Source of the DNA: JAZNGX01 sp045576675
GTDB lineage: Bacteria > Bacillota > Clostridia > Monoglobales > Firm-18
Direction of reading: 5' to 3'
NCBI GenBank assembly: GCA_045576675.1
Contig: JAZNGX010000090.1
Span: forward strand, 1 to 7,654
Length of the DNA: 7,654 bases
The notes below the pieces were generated by a model. It saw only the letters and a program-made list of their open reading frames with translations, made no database searches and was not told the DNA's origin. Made by a program: the position numbers and the translations under genes. Of this stretch, positions 1-7,527 are shown one piece after another; position 1 is the stretch's first letter; the number at the start of each line of letters is the position of its first letter.

Positions 1-1
1 A

Positions 2-1153
2 GTTGAAAATGCAAAGATTATGATATGGGAAAATACAAATACTTTGAAACCATATATAGATCCTGTCATTTTAACTTTAGGTGGTATTGACTTTTTTGGA
101 AACGACTATCTGCTTTCGCAAAACATTAATAGTAAAAACAAAGCAATAGGAAAAATAAATAGTATTAACGATGTAGATGTATTTTCATTTGTCCCTCAAA
201 ATGATGGATTGTATTATTTTGAAACACTTTCGGATATAGATACTTTTGCAAGTTTATATGCAGATAATAATTTAACAACACCAATATCAACAGACGATAA
301 TAGCGGTGCGGATAATAATTTTAGATTATCTGCTACATTGGAGGCTGGAACAACCTATTATCTTTACATGAATGGTAGAGGTGAAGGACAATACACATTA
401 AATTATGGTTACTCAATAGGTAATATATATGGAACTGTTAGTCCTGTGAAGTTTTTTGATGATGATACAGAGTTTAATTCACTAATTGAAGGTAAAGTTG
501 AATTAAATACATATTTTACCGGAGAATTTGTGGCGACAATGCACTTGAAGGACTGGAGTGTGAGCAATAACCAATATGCTTCATATTCTATGACAGGGGT
601 TCATTCGGGCGATTATCTTGTTAAAACTAAAAGACCGGGATATCTGACTTGTTATCAAAAAATATCATTAGTCGATAATGCGATTGATTTAGGAAACATT
701 ACTTTAATTCCGGGAGACGCAAATGGCGATGATGTTATAGATTCGGTTGATTTGAATTTAGTAAATAGTCTGGTTGGCTCTGAATATGGAAGTGAGTCTT
801 ATGTTGTTTCAGCGGATATAAATTCAGATAAAGTTATAAATGCAGAAGATGTAAATTTAGTTAATGCCAATTTGAATAAAAACTCTAATGAATATGCAAG
901 TAATGTAAATGTTCTTTTTATAGATGTTGAAACATACGATACTCAGTTAATTGTTACAGGCAATGCTGCTCCTAACTCTACTGTCAATTGTGTTGTTTTT
1001 TATGAGGGCTATAGTATTTATGAGGGTGAAACTGTTTGCACGGCAGATGGGTTGCTTGAATTCATTGTTGACTTGAATAAAAGCGGTAATTATACGGTTC
1101 TTGTGACAAGTGACAATCAAGCATACGAAGTTACTGAAATTATTACATATTAG
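2..1153 (+). CDS. C-terminal part of a secreted modular dockerin protein (5' partial)
   Basis: The reading frame is open to the left edge (V-E-N-A-K-I before the first in-frame ATG at 20). That ATG has no Shine-Dalgarno sequence, so the gene very probably starts upstream. Numbering from the Met at 20: residues about 25-130 form a PPC-like beta-sandwich (DVDVFSF, then a TDDN turn, then LEAGTTYYLYM). Residues about 134-230 resemble a carboxypeptidase-regulatory/FN3-like module. Residues 231-289 are a type I dockerin with two Ca-binding loops (D233-x-N235-x-D237 and D266-x-N268-x-D270), and 295-377 is a last Ig-like module. Dockerins normally bind cohesins on scaffoldins or surface proteins, so the product is inferred to be extracellular. 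No catalytic domain is visible, and any enzyme activity would lie in the missing N-terminal part. The dockerin being followed by another module, rather than ending the protein, is slightly atypical. The gene ends 12 bases before the subtilase gene. The module calls are fairly secure; the overall function is unknown. Confidence 0.85.
   Translation, partial: VENAKIMIWENTNTLKPYIDPVILTLGGIDFFGNDYLLSQNINSKNKAIGKINSINDVDVFSFVPQNDGLYYFETLSDIDTFASLYADNNLTTPISTDDNSGADNNFRLSATLEAGTTYYLYMNGRGEGQYTLNYGYSIGNIYGTVSPVKFFDDDTEFNSLIEGKVELNTYFTGEFVATMHLKDWSVSNNQYASYSMTGVHSGDYLVKTKRPGYLTCYQKISLVDNAIDLGNITLIPGDANGDDVIDSVDLNLVNSLVGSEYGSESYVVSADINSDKVINAEDVNLVNANLNKNSNEYASNVNVLFIDVETYDTQLIVTGNAAPNSTVNCVVFYEGYSIYEGETVCTADGLLEFIVDLNKSGNYTVLVTSDNQAYEVTEIITY
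710..886 (+). other. Type I dockerin module within the first gene
   Basis: This region encodes two EF-hand-like half repeats. The first is PGDANGDDVIDSVDLNLVNS and the second is ADINSDKVINAEDVNLVNAN. Each has the D-x-N-x-D...D pattern of dockerin calcium loops followed by a short helix (DLNLVN and DVNLVN). Matching halves are typical of dockerin I. This is sequence-motif evidence; the cohesin partner is not in the window. Confidence 0.85.
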
Positions 1154-1158
1154 GGGGG
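1152..1158 (+). promoter_or_regulatory. Ribosome binding site of the subtilase gene
   Basis: The AGGGGGG run overlaps the TAG stop codon of the preceding gene and lies 7 bases before the ATG at 1166. The overlap with the upstream stop suggests translational coupling and fixes the start, which also begins a good signal peptide. Confidence 0.7.
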
Positions 1159-1165
1159 ATAGTGA

Positions 1166-4100
1166 ATGAAGAGATTAATTTCTTGTTTGATAACAATTAC
1201 ATTATTATTTTCTTTAGCAATACCTACATATGCAAATGCTCCTGTTGTGGTTGAAAATGAAATTGATATGAAAGAAAAATATGTAAAGTATTTGGGTGAA
1301 AATCCGGAGCTTGAAGAACGGCAAATTATAGTTAAATTCAAAGATATTAGTTCGGAACAAAATATGGGAAAGATAGAGAATTTAACTGAGGAAAAAATCG
1401 CTTTGGGCGATGTTGCATTTGGTAATATATCAATGGGAGAGATATCCATTGCTGATAAGGCAATGACTACAATTAAAAAGCTGAATCTATCATCAGACTG
1501 TGATGTGATTAGAACTATTGACAGTTCCAATGTTACTATCCTTCAGGCGAAAACGGAAAATGTGTCCGATTTACTTGAAACACTTAACAGTGATGAAAGT
1601 ATTCTTTATGCACAACCGGATTATAAGGTGAATATAGCTGAAACATCAATTGATGAAAAGCAATGGGCTATACAGAATAACGGACAAACTGTTGACAGAA
1701 GTACAGGGGAGTCTGGTTTTGATATTAATTTAATTGATGCGTGGGACATGATTCGTGGAACGGAAGAAGTTGTTGTTGGAATCATAGATACCGGAATAGA
1801 TATATCTCATTTGGATTTAGCAAATAATATATGGACAAATACAAAAGAAACTGTTAATGGTGTTGATGATGACAACAATGGATATGTCGATGACATATAT
1901 GGATGGGATTTTGTGAGCGAGGATAACTCTGTGTATGATATGGATGCTTTGGACGAGCACGGAACTCATATGGCAGGAATAATTGCAGCGAATGGCAAAG
2001 TAAGCGGGGTAGCTCCTGATATAAAAGTTATGCCACTCAAAGCGTTAAATTATTCGAGTGGATATACCTCAGATATTATTGAGGCTATAAACTATGCTAA
2101 AACAAATGGGGTTAAAATAATAAATTGCAGCTTTGCAAGTATTGAATATAACCCTGCATTAGAAGAGGCTATTGCATCTAATCCAGATATATTGTTTGTT
2201 TGTGCGGCTGGAAACTATGGTAAACCAACAACAGAGATTGCTACATTCCCAGCTTGTTATGATTTGGATAATATAATTACTGTATCGGCAGCTAATAATA
2301 AGGGACAATTATCTGAATTTTCAACATACGGCGATTATGTTGATGTATGTGCTCCGGGTGTTGGAATATATAGCACAATTCCTGAAAATCAATATGATTT
2401 TAAAGATGGTACTTCTTGCTCAGCGGCATATATAAGTGGAGTTGCATCACTTGTATTGTCAAATAATCAGGATTTGAAACCTATAGAAATAAAAAATAAA
2501 ATTATAAATTCAGTTGAAAATCCGTTACCAAAGCAAAATGATAACAGCAGTGCAGAAGCTGAAGGGTTAGTTAATGTAAAAAACGCTCTTTTAGCATCGG
2601 GCAACATTGGTAAAATGGATGATTTTGAATATTCTGTTGATGACGGTTCTGTTGTTAGATTTGAAAAATATCCTTATGAATTTGTAAATGATAATGGAAT
2701 AATAAAATTGCAGTTTGATTCCTCGCAGTTGTTTACGCAATTTAATTTTAAATTGTATCAAAGCACAGAGAACAAGGAACACTCATATTTGGTTAATAAT
2801 GATATTGATACAACAGATGACTATATTCTTGAAGATTTTATATCTAATACAGACTATAGCTTTTCAATCAAAAGTGTTATTGATGCTGTGACTACAGAAT
2901 ACATAGGTACGTTAAAATATGTTGATGAAGATAATATAACATATTTGGATTTCGATGTTATATCAGAAGAAAGTTACGGAGATATTCCAAACACTCCGAT
3001 AGGGGAAACACTTTATTATACTGCTGATGAAAAAGAAGCATTAGTTGAGACATTGGCAGTAGGAACTAAAAATGAAGTGGAATACAATGACGAAATGGAG
3101 TATGCTGATAGAACATATGATGATTATGATAACCTCGGATATATGAATGATTCAGATGATGTGGATTATTTTAAAATAAAGTTTAATGATTCGGGAGTTG
3201 CGAATTTTTGGCTTGGAAACATCCCAGCTGGTCATGATTATGACTTATACCTATATGATGAAAACGGTGTTCAACTTGCATACTCAAATAAAAGTTCAAA
3301 TGAACAAGAATTGATTTCATATTATGATGTTAAGGCTGATACGTTCTATTATATGAAAGTCACTACATTTTCAGGTAATAGTACATCGTTAAAATATTTG
3401 CTTCGAGCAAAGTGGTATGAATCATACAGTGATTATGAGGATAATGATACTTTCTCTACAGCTTATGTATTGCAGGGATTGATACATAATAAAATTACAG
3501 AAAAGCTATCATCTTCATCGGATGTTGATTATTACTATTTTCATGTTCCAGCGGATTCTGTTTTTGAGTTGAAATTATCTCGACCTAATAGCAACTACAG
3601 ATTTAGGATATATTCAGCATCAAACACAAGCTCATCGTTGACAAATACTTCGGCATACTCATACACTCATATATTTTCAAGTGGGTATTATTACATACAA
3701 ATATTTAGCATATCAGGATATTCTTCGAGTAACTACACTTTGACCTTAAATTGCCATCCGTTGTATTCAATTAGTAGTGAAAGTATAAAAAACGGAACAA
3801 TGTCAGCAACAACTGATAATGTTTTTTATAAACTTGTTGTTTCCTCGGATATAGGTATTCAGGTTGATTTGACTAATTTTGGAAGCTCTGATTTTGATTT
3901 GTTTTTATATAATAGTTCGTTTGCTGAAATAACAAGAAGCGAATTGACAGAATCTGCCGAATGTGTGCAATCTGTTTTGGGGATAGGAACATATTACATT
4001 CGAGTCAAACGATATGATGGCAGTAATTTGAATTTTACTATTGAAACAACAGTGATTTTAGATAGTAATGATGCTTATTTGACGAGTTCAGGATTCCCGT

Positions 4101-5995
4101 CTGAAATGAAAGTTGGAGATGTAAAAACCGTTACAGTATCTGCTGAAAATACTGGTGCAAGGACATGGACTGCTGCAGATGGATATAAGCTTGCTGCATT
4201 AAATGATAGTTTATCATTTGGTTCGAGTGACAGAACATTAAATTCATCCGACAGTATCGGATATGGCAGTTCAAAACAATTTACATTTAATATTATAGCA
4301 CCAGATGTATTAGTTGAAACAAGTTATACTACTGGATGGAAAATGAAGAAAAACTCATTGTCCTTTGGTGATAAAATTACAAAGAATATAACTGTCAAGC
4401 CGGATTATGAAGAATTAACATTAAATTCATTCACGAATGTGTATGGGGAAGCAACGAAACAAACATATATGTTTACCGTTGAAAGTTCCGGATATTATGC
4501 AATCAGAACTTTTTACTACTCCAAAGAATGTGATACAAAATTAACTTTATATAATTCTTCGATGACGGAGATTACGGATAATGATGACATCTTTTCAAAC
4601 AATTATTATTCACGAATAGAAGCATATTTGTCTCCGGGCGCATATTATGTTGATCTTGAAGAATTTAGCAATAAAGAGCTTTACTGTCAGTTGACGGTTG
4701 AGGAATTTGAATATACAACAATAACAAGCGGTTCATCAAAAAACTTGACGAATGCGTATGAGGGTTATTATAAGTTTACTGTATCGTCGTCAGGGACATA
4801 TATTATTGGGACGAAATTTTATTCGCAGAATTCGGATACATATTTACTGTTATATGATGATGAAATTGCGGAAGATGCAACTTTAATAGAGTATAATGAT
4901 GACGATTCGAGCAATTATTCACGAATTGTTGTTGATTTGAGTGCAGGAACTTATTATATCAGAGCAACTACATATGATTATGTGAGAGATGCTGCAAGAA
5001 AAAAGACTTATTGTAAAGTTTCGCTCACAAAGCAATCTTCGACTCCATCGGTAGATTATACGGCAGATATTGATATAACATATCCGTCTAACAACTCTAT
5101 TGTAAGATTGTATGATGGAGCATCGCTTAAAATTTACGGCACAGCTTCAAATGTGAGCAATGTTGTTGTGAAAGTGAATGGAAGTACAGTTTCAGGTGTA
5201 AAGAAGAGTGGTAATAGATTTGAATGTAATTATACAGCTAACGAAAGCGGTGATTATACCATTGTTGCAACCGGCAGTGCTTCATATGGGGGTTCAAATC
5301 CATCTGATAGTGTTAATGTAACGCTTCTTGTAAATGATGATGGTGATACATTCGATACGGCAACATCTGTTAAGGTTGGAACGGAACGAACAGCGGCGAT
5401 AGATTATGAAGAAGATATTGATTGTTTTATGTTCTCACCAAGCAGAAGTGATATGTATTCCATTTATACTACAGGTTCGACTGATACAGTGATAATCGTA
5501 TATAATTCATTATATGCTTTGAACGCATATAATGACGATGACTATACACAGACATCAAATCTTAATGCTGATGCACCGTTGTATTTGGAACAGAATCAGC
5601 TTTATTATATAATGGTTCACAGTGCAGAACAAAACGGTACAGGAATGTATAATCTGTGTATTAACAGATTATCAGATGATAATGTTAGTGCAAAAACTCT
5701 AACTTATGGAAGCGTCTTAAACGGAAGAATTGATTATCCGGAAGATGAAGATGTTTATGCTTTTTATCCTGCTGATTCAGGAACTTATACTTTTAAAAGT
5801 TTAGGTGCATCTGATGTTATGGGGGTTGTGTATGATAGCAATGGGAATTTTATGGCGTTCAATGATGATAAAAGCGAAACAGATACAAACTGCGAAATTG
5901 TAGTAGAATTGGATGCTGGCGGACCGTATTATTTTGCAATAAAGCATAATTTGAGCTATATGTATAGACAAAATTATAAGATTACAGTAGAATAG
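1166..5995 (+). CDS. Giant secreted subtilisin-family (S8) serine protease with PPC and Ig-like modules
   Basis: This is a 1609 aa extracellular endopeptidase. Residues 1-25 are a Sec signal peptide (KR, hydrophobic core, TYANA). Residues about 50-157 look like an I9-type inhibitory propeptide (RQIIVKFKD ... ILYAQPDYKV). The mature domain starts near QWAIQNNGQ (166-174). The catalytic triad is complete: D208 (GIIDTG), H265 (DEHGTHMAG) and S417 (DGTSCSA), with the oxyanion residue N350 (AAGN). After the S8 domain (to about 475) come an FN3-like stretch (480-600), PPC-like modules at about 635-750, 751-865 and 866-965, an NBR1-type Ig-like module at about 970-1079 (ENTGARTW), two PPC-like modules (1081-1290), an Ig-like module (1299-1391) and two final PPC-like modules (1392-1609). 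There is no LPXTG, SLH or C-terminal membrane segment, so release or non-covalent surface binding is likely. The active-site segment has Cys418 and Ala421 where subtilisin has Met222 and Pro225. It is probably co-transcribed with both neighbours. The family call is very secure; the substrate is unknown. Confidence 0.96.
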   Translation: MKRLISCLITITLLFSLAIPTYANAPVVVENEIDMKEKYVKYLGENPELEERQIIVKFKDISSEQNMGKIENLTEEKIALGDVAFGNISMGEISIADKAMTTIKKLNLSSDCDVIRTIDSSNVTILQAKTENVSDLLETLNSDESILYAQPDYKVNIAETSIDEKQWAIQNNGQTVDRSTGESGFDINLIDAWDMIRGTEEVVVGIIDTGIDISHLDLANNIWTNTKETVNGVDDDNNGYVDDIYGWDFVSEDNSVYDMDALDEHGTHMAGIIAANGKVSGVAPDIKVMPLKALNYSSGYTSDIIEAINYAKTNGVKIINCSFASIEYNPALEEAIASNPDILFVCAAGNYGKPTTEIATFPACYDLDNIITVSAANNKGQLSEFSTYGDYVDVCAPGVGIYSTIPENQYDFKDGTSCSAAYISGVASLVLSNNQDLKPIEIKNKIINSVENPLPKQNDNSSAEAEGLVNVKNALLASGNIGKMDDFEYSVDDGSVVRFEKYPYEFVNDNGIIKLQFDSSQLFTQFNFKLYQSTENKEHSYLVNNDIDTTDDYILEDFISNTDYSFSIKSVIDAVTTEYIGTLKYVDEDNITYLDFDVISEESYGDIPNTPIGETLYYTADEKEALVETLAVGTKNEVEYNDEMEYADRTYDDYDNLGYMNDSDDVDYFKIKFNDSGVANFWLGNIPAGHDYDLYLYDENGVQLAYSNKSSNEQELISYYDVKADTFYYMKVTTFSGNSTSLKYLLRAKWYESYSDYEDNDTFSTAYVLQGLIHNKITEKLSSSSDVDYYYFHVPADSVFELKLSRPNSNYRFRIYSASNTSSSLTNTSAYSYTHIFSSGYYYIQIFSISGYSSSNYTLTLNCHPLYSISSESIKNGTMSATTDNVFYKLVVSSDIGIQVDLTNFGSSDFDLFLYNSSFAEITRSELTESAECVQSVLGIGTYYIRVKRYDGSNLNFTIETTVILDSNDAYLTSSGFPSEMKVGDVKTVTVSAENTGARTWTAADGYKLAALNDSLSFGSSDRTLNSSDSIGYGSSKQFTFNIIAPDVLVETSYTTGWKMKKNSLSFGDKITKNITVKPDYEELTLNSFTNVYGEATKQTYMFTVESSGYYAIRTFYYSKECDTKLTLYNSSMTEITDNDDIFSNNYYSRIEAYLSPGAYYVDLEEFSNKELYCQLTVEEFEYTTITSGSSKNLTNAYEGYYKFTVSSSGTYIIGTKFYSQNSDTYLLLYDDEIAEDATLIEYNDDDSSNYSRIVVDLSAGTYYIRATTYDYVRDAARKKTYCKVSLTKQSSTPSVDYTADIDITYPSNNSIVRLYDGASLKIYGTASNVSNVVVKVNGSTVSGVKKSGNRFECNYTANESGDYTIVATGSASYGGSNPSDSVNVTLLVNDDGDTFDTATSVKVGTERTAAIDYEEDIDCFMFSPSRSDMYSIYTTGSTDTVIIVYNSLYALNAYNDDDYTQTSNLNADAPLYLEQNQLYYIMVHSAEQNGTGMYNLCINRLSDDNVSAKTLTYGSVLNGRIDYPEDEDVYAFYPADSGTYTFKSLGASDVMGVVYDSNGNFMAFNDDKSETDTNCEIVVELDAGGPYYFAIKHNLSYMYRQNYKITVE
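3068..5992 (+). repeat. Array of about seven divergent PPC-like modules in the subtilase
   Basis: Recurring units of roughly 100 residues share the pattern D-x-D-x-[YF]-x-F near the start, a central D-x-x-L-x-L-Y strand, an often present NDD turn and an end such as L-x-x-G-x-YY-I-x-V. Examples are DDVDYFKIKF (664-673), DVDYYYFHVP (786-795), DLFLYNSS (911-918), LSAGTYYIRA (1258-1267) and LDAGGPYYFAI (1582-1592). Two Ig-like modules interrupt the array, between modules 3 and 4 and between modules 5 and 6. Modules 4 and 5 look most alike (YYSRIEAYLSPGAYYVD versus NYSRIVVDLSAGTYYIR), which suggests a relatively recent tandem duplication. PPC domains are common C-terminal appendages of secreted bacterial proteases. 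The number is read by eye and boundaries are approximate. Confidence 0.75.
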
Positions 5996-6003
5996 AAGGA
6001 GGA
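5996..6003 (+). promoter_or_regulatory. Ribosome binding site of the nuclease-toxin-like gene
   Basis: AAGGAGGA is a near-perfect Shine-Dalgarno sequence directly after the subtilase stop codon and 7 bases before the ATG at 6011. It fixes that start. The 15-base gap leaves no room for a separate terminator and promoter, which supports co-transcription. Confidence 0.8.
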
Positions 6004-6010
6004 AAGTGTC

Positions 6011-7516
6011 ATGTTAAATAATAAAATTAATAAGATAATATCGTGTTTTCTTGTCTTTATAATTTTTACCTCTCTTTGCATAAATGTTGTGGCTGAAGAA
6101 GATTCTGGCGATGTTGCATTTACCGGAATTATTCCTGAAGATGTTGCTGTAAAAAATGGCGAGGTGTTTAATTCATTATACGAAACACTGGATCCAGATG
6201 CAACATATTCAGTTAATTTGAAATATGATTCTCAAGGCAGAATAGTAGAATTTATAATTCAATATGGAAATGTTCAGGATAATGTAATTATAGATTATGC
6301 GGACGATGGCACATTTCAATTTGATAAGACCACACAGGAGAGTGTTAGTTCGATAGAAATGTTATCAACCATAAATGAGAATGTTTCATTAATGAGTAGT
6401 ATTGGTAATTACGATAGTAAAATGACTGATTCTGCAGTTAAAAAAAGAATAGAAGAAGCTCAATTAGTATGGAATAGTAATGTTACAATGCGTGAGGCAG
6501 CACATATTGAAGCTGAGATTGCACGAGCAGACTATTGTGTGGTATATCCAAAATCTACATTTGCCAGTTTATATTTAGAAGATGGTAATTTGAACAATGG
6601 TACATATTTTAGAAGAGTTATGCGAAACACATCACCGCAAATGTACGGTTCAGATGTCATGGCGTTGCAAAGAGCGTTGATGGCTTATGGGTATTTAGAT
6701 TCTACAGATGTCAAATTGGAGGAATATGGATATTTTGGACCATCAACAGAAGCTGCCGTGATAGATTATCAGACAGACAAGGGACTATATGTTGATGGTG
6801 AGGTTGGAAACAGCACTATAAAAAAGTTATTTAGTGCAGGAAGCATCAACAATAAAGCACAAGTGAATTTTGATGGATTAAATAGAATAAATGTGTTTAA
6901 AACAAAACACAATTTGGTTTGTGATGCTTTAATATCTCGATTATCAATTACACCGGAAGATATGTTAAAAGAAGCATTTATTATAGGTGCAGGATTAAAA
7001 GGAAATGGTGGTCGTGCTGATGTTGTTAGAAAAAGTCCTCCGTTAAGTAGTGTCTGGGAGGTAAAGCCTGATTCTGCTTATGGTAGATTAACCGGAGCAC
7101 CGCAGGTCGCAACTTATGTAAATAGAAGTAATGATCAAATCAATAAGGATAAATATAAGGCATATTGTCCTTTAACTTATGGAAGTAATATCACTCCATT
7201 TTATATGCCGTGGGATGGTACACGACAAGTATATGTTTCCAGTTATCGAACAGATGGTGTAAACAATCCTGGAGTGGTATATTATAGAGACACCAAAGGA
7301 TTAGAACCAATATGGCAACCATCACCTGTACTTCTGCCAGCCCCTAAACCCAACGAAGATTATAAAACAATTACTTTGCCGGAACCGCAAACAGTTTATA
7401 ATGGGTTGCTTACAATAGGTGTTGCAATAACTGCTGTGGTTATTATTAAAGGAGCTATCGCATTTGCGGCATCTTTGCCAACAGGTGGTCTTAGTTTGAC
7501 ATTGTTATTTATTTAG
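6011..7516 (+). CDS. Exported peptidoglycan-binding protein with C-terminal PD-(D/E)XK nuclease toxin-like domain
   Basis: This 501 aa protein has a Sec signal peptide at about 1-28 (hydrophobic core IISCFLVFIIFTSLC, likely cleavage after NVVA). Residues 60-105 are beta-rich with a YD-like motif (KYDSQGRIVEF), and about 138-175 are helical. Residues about 208-274 are a PG_binding_1 domain (GSDVMALQRALMAYGYL ... YFGPSTEAAVIDYQ ... VDGEVGNSTIKKLF), which would hold the protein at the cell wall. Residues about 325-430 contain GRAD337VV, then W-E350-V-K352-P, then Q365-V-A-T-Y369. This is the D...ExK...QxxxY arrangement of PD-(D/E)XK/RecB-like nucleases and restriction-like polymorphic toxins. 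A proline-rich linker (435-460) and a hydrophobic segment (about 464-487, running to a hydrophobic C-terminus) follow. The small gene 11 bases downstream sits where immunity genes normally sit. A wall-anchored antibacterial DNase effector is inferred. Alternatives are a wall-associated protein with a degenerate nuclease fold or an RNase. The PG-binding domain and export are secure; toxin function is moderately supported. Confidence 0.85.
   Translation: MLNNKINKIISCFLVFIIFTSLCINVVAEEDSGDVAFTGIIPEDVAVKNGEVFNSLYETLDPDATYSVNLKYDSQGRIVEFIIQYGNVQDNVIIDYADDGTFQFDKTTQESVSSIEMLSTINENVSLMSSIGNYDSKMTDSAVKKRIEEAQLVWNSNVTMREAAHIEAEIARADYCVVYPKSTFASLYLEDGNLNNGTYFRRVMRNTSPQMYGSDVMALQRALMAYGYLDSTDVKLEEYGYFGPSTEAAVIDYQTDKGLYVDGEVGNSTIKKLFSAGSINNKAQVNFDGLNRINVFKTKHNLVCDALISRLSITPEDMLKEAFIIGAGLKGNGGRADVVRKSPPLSSVWEVKPDSAYGRLTGAPQVATYVNRSNDQINKDKYKAYCPLTYGSNITPFYMPWDGTRQVYVSSYRTDGVNNPGVVYYRDTKGLEPIWQPSPVLLPAPKPNEDYKTITLPEPQTVYNGLLTIGVAITAVVIIKGAIAFAASLPTGGLSLTLLFI
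7010..7117 (+). other. Nuclease core motifs D-ExK-QxxxY of the toxin-like domain
   Basis: The region encodes GGRADVV with Asp337 (codon 7019-7021), then Glu350 (7058-7060) and Lys352 (7064-7066) in WEVKP, and Gln365 and Tyr369 in QVATY (from 7103). The Asp-to-Glu spacing of 13 residues and the QxxxY motif 13 residues after the Lys match the beta-hairpin plus following helix of PD-(D/E)XK enzymes. All metal-binding and catalytic positions expected of an active enzyme appear present. Confidence 0.7.
7401..7513 (+). other. C-terminal hydrophobic (transmembrane-like) segment of the toxin-like protein
   Basis: Residues 464-501 are almost uncharged (GLLTIGVAITAVVIIKGAIA, then FAASLPTGGLSLTLLFI) with one Lys at 480. 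They follow a proline-rich linker. The segment could anchor the exported protein in its own membrane or insert into a target membrane during entry. There are no positive charges after it, so it is not a sortase signal. Confidence 0.65.
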
Positions 7517-7520
7517 GAGA
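7515..7520 (+). promoter_or_regulatory. Ribosome binding site of the last, partial gene
   Basis: AGGAGA overlaps the TAG stop of the toxin-like gene and precedes the ATG at 7528 by 7 bases, the same spacing as at the two upstream genes. It supports the small downstream frame being a real, translationally coupled gene. Confidence 0.65.
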
Positions 7521-7527
7521 GACTGGA

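Noticed and set aside
20..22. ATG at 20 as the true start of the first gene
   Set aside because: There is no Shine-Dalgarno sequence before it, the frame is open to the window edge, and no signal peptide follows although the protein has extracellular modules. The gene is better read as 5' truncated.
1150..1530. Minus-strand open frame of 126 codons
   Set aside because: It lies opposite the signal peptide and propeptide region of the subtilase, which has clear domain support. It shows no recognisable domain, and its low-complexity Ser/Phe/Ile composition is typical of an antisense shadow.
2591..2782. Minus-strand open frame of 63 codons
   Set aside because: It is fully inside the subtilase coding region, with no recognisable domain. 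It is explained as an antisense shadow of AT-rich coding sequence.
3068..5992. CRISPR or DNA-level direct repeats behind the repetitive look of this region
   Set aside because: The repetition is at protein level (divergent PPC modules of about 100 residues), with no regular identical DNA repeats or spacers.
1154..6010. Promoters or terminators in the gaps between genes
   Set aside because: The gaps are only 12 and 15 bases and are filled by ribosome binding sites. No stem-loop plus T-run could be found there.
7478..7492. LPTGG near the C-terminus of the toxin-like protein as a sortase signal
   Set aside because: The order is L-P-T-G-G rather than LPxTG. It lies after, not before, the main hydrophobic helix, and no positively charged tail follows.
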